Assembly (NCBI GenBank): GCA_003427395.1
Contig: BFEA01000311.1
Coordinates: 1,722,840-1,778,021, forward strand
Origin: Chara braunii
Lineage: Eukaryota > Streptophyta > Charophyceae > Charales > Characeae
Length of the DNA stretch: 55,182 nt
Reading direction: 5' to 3'
Numbering within the stretch: position 1 is the first letter of the stretch; each line of letters begins with the position of its first letter. The position numbers and the translations under genes were made by a program. Positions 54,981 through 55,182 of this stretch are shown piece after piece. The notes below the pieces were generated by a model. It had not been told where the DNA came from and searched no databases. It was given only the letters and a program-made list of their open reading frames with translations.

Positions 54981-55107
54981 ACAAGTTGCAAAATGGCACA
55001 CAAAAAGGAAAGAGAGAGGGAGAAGGAAAGAATCATTCACAGCAAAATGTTGAAATCAAAAGGTCTCAAACAGGCGCTCTCACCATCCGTATTCATTACA
55101 AGCAGCG
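54981..55107 (+). repeat. Dispersed repeat, copy 2, right part
   Basis: Resumes colinearity with 30850-30972, ending CATCCGTATTCATTACAAG. Confidence 0.65.
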
Positions 55108-55114
55108 TTTTCAC

Positions 55115-55182
55115 GCGAGGATCCCCGGGGTCCAAGCCGGGGTAGGGGTTTCAGCCCCGGACCCCCGCTGCAGGGCTACCCG
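55115..55182. repeat. GC-rich stretch with CCCCGG words at the window end
   Basis: GGATCCCCGGGG, GCCGGGG and GCCCCGGACCCCC, then CAGGGCTACCCG, which resembles the CAGGGTTNCC start of the hAT-like elements. Cut by the window edge. Confidence 0.35.

Overview
The window is eukaryotic, most likely nuclear DNA of the green plant lineage. Two things support this. Three U6 snRNA pseudogenes carry the plant-type 3' end (GGTCCAAATTT), and the LINEs are plant L1-like, with an APE endonuclease, a reverse transcriptase and a C-terminal zf-RVT region. The repeat load and AT-rich spacers would fit a large charophyte genome such as Chara, but that is a guess. The assembly is a short-read mate-pair scaffold. 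An intact Nextera mate-pair junction adapter remains at 15669-15706, there are two N gaps (20190-20215, 40635-41279), and there are single Ns at 16418 and 45363. I found no convincing intact host gene; the window is a graveyard of mobile elements and satellites.

Layout. 1-1760: G-rich higher-order tandem repeat, then (GA)n and (GT)n. 2416-10550: one long decayed LINE on the minus strand, with poly(A) tail, ORF2 and ORF1 with zinc knuckle. Its reverse transcriptase and endonuclease catalytic residues are mutated. 10690-12540: G-rich minisatellite. 13094-18972: remnants of at least two more LINEs on opposite strands, one split by a 0.6-kb inverted-repeat element, plus the adapter join. 19700-24570: small inverted-repeat elements, U6 pseudogenes, tRNA-derived repeats and poly(A)-tailed retro-copies. 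24570-34200: mostly featureless AT-rich DNA with tandem repeats, a 50-nt G run and part of a hAT-like element. 34200-46900: a dense, nested cluster of inverted-repeat elements. 49370-52350: microsatellites framed by GC-palindromic ends. 52388-55110: a second copy of the 30-kb dispersed repeat, interrupted by a 1.8-kb poly(A)-tailed retro-insertion that carries the only sizeable uninterrupted non-repeat ORF.

Three observations stand out. (1) A 167-bp sequence with a hammerhead-ribozyme-like core occurs twice in inverted orientation (35440-35606 and 40468-40634) at about 98% identity, far younger than its surroundings; the second copy runs straight into the N gap. (2) At least fifteen copies of one AT-rich core of about 70 bp sit inside inverted-repeat elements whose GC-rich ends differ completely (TCCGGA, GTACGT, GAACATGTTCG, CCCGGG and GGTTCG words). 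This looks like a superfamily that keeps its core and swaps its ends. (3) One member family is a clear hAT-type element (43853-44604) with a perfect 8-bp target duplication, GTGTAACA, inserted inside another member's core.
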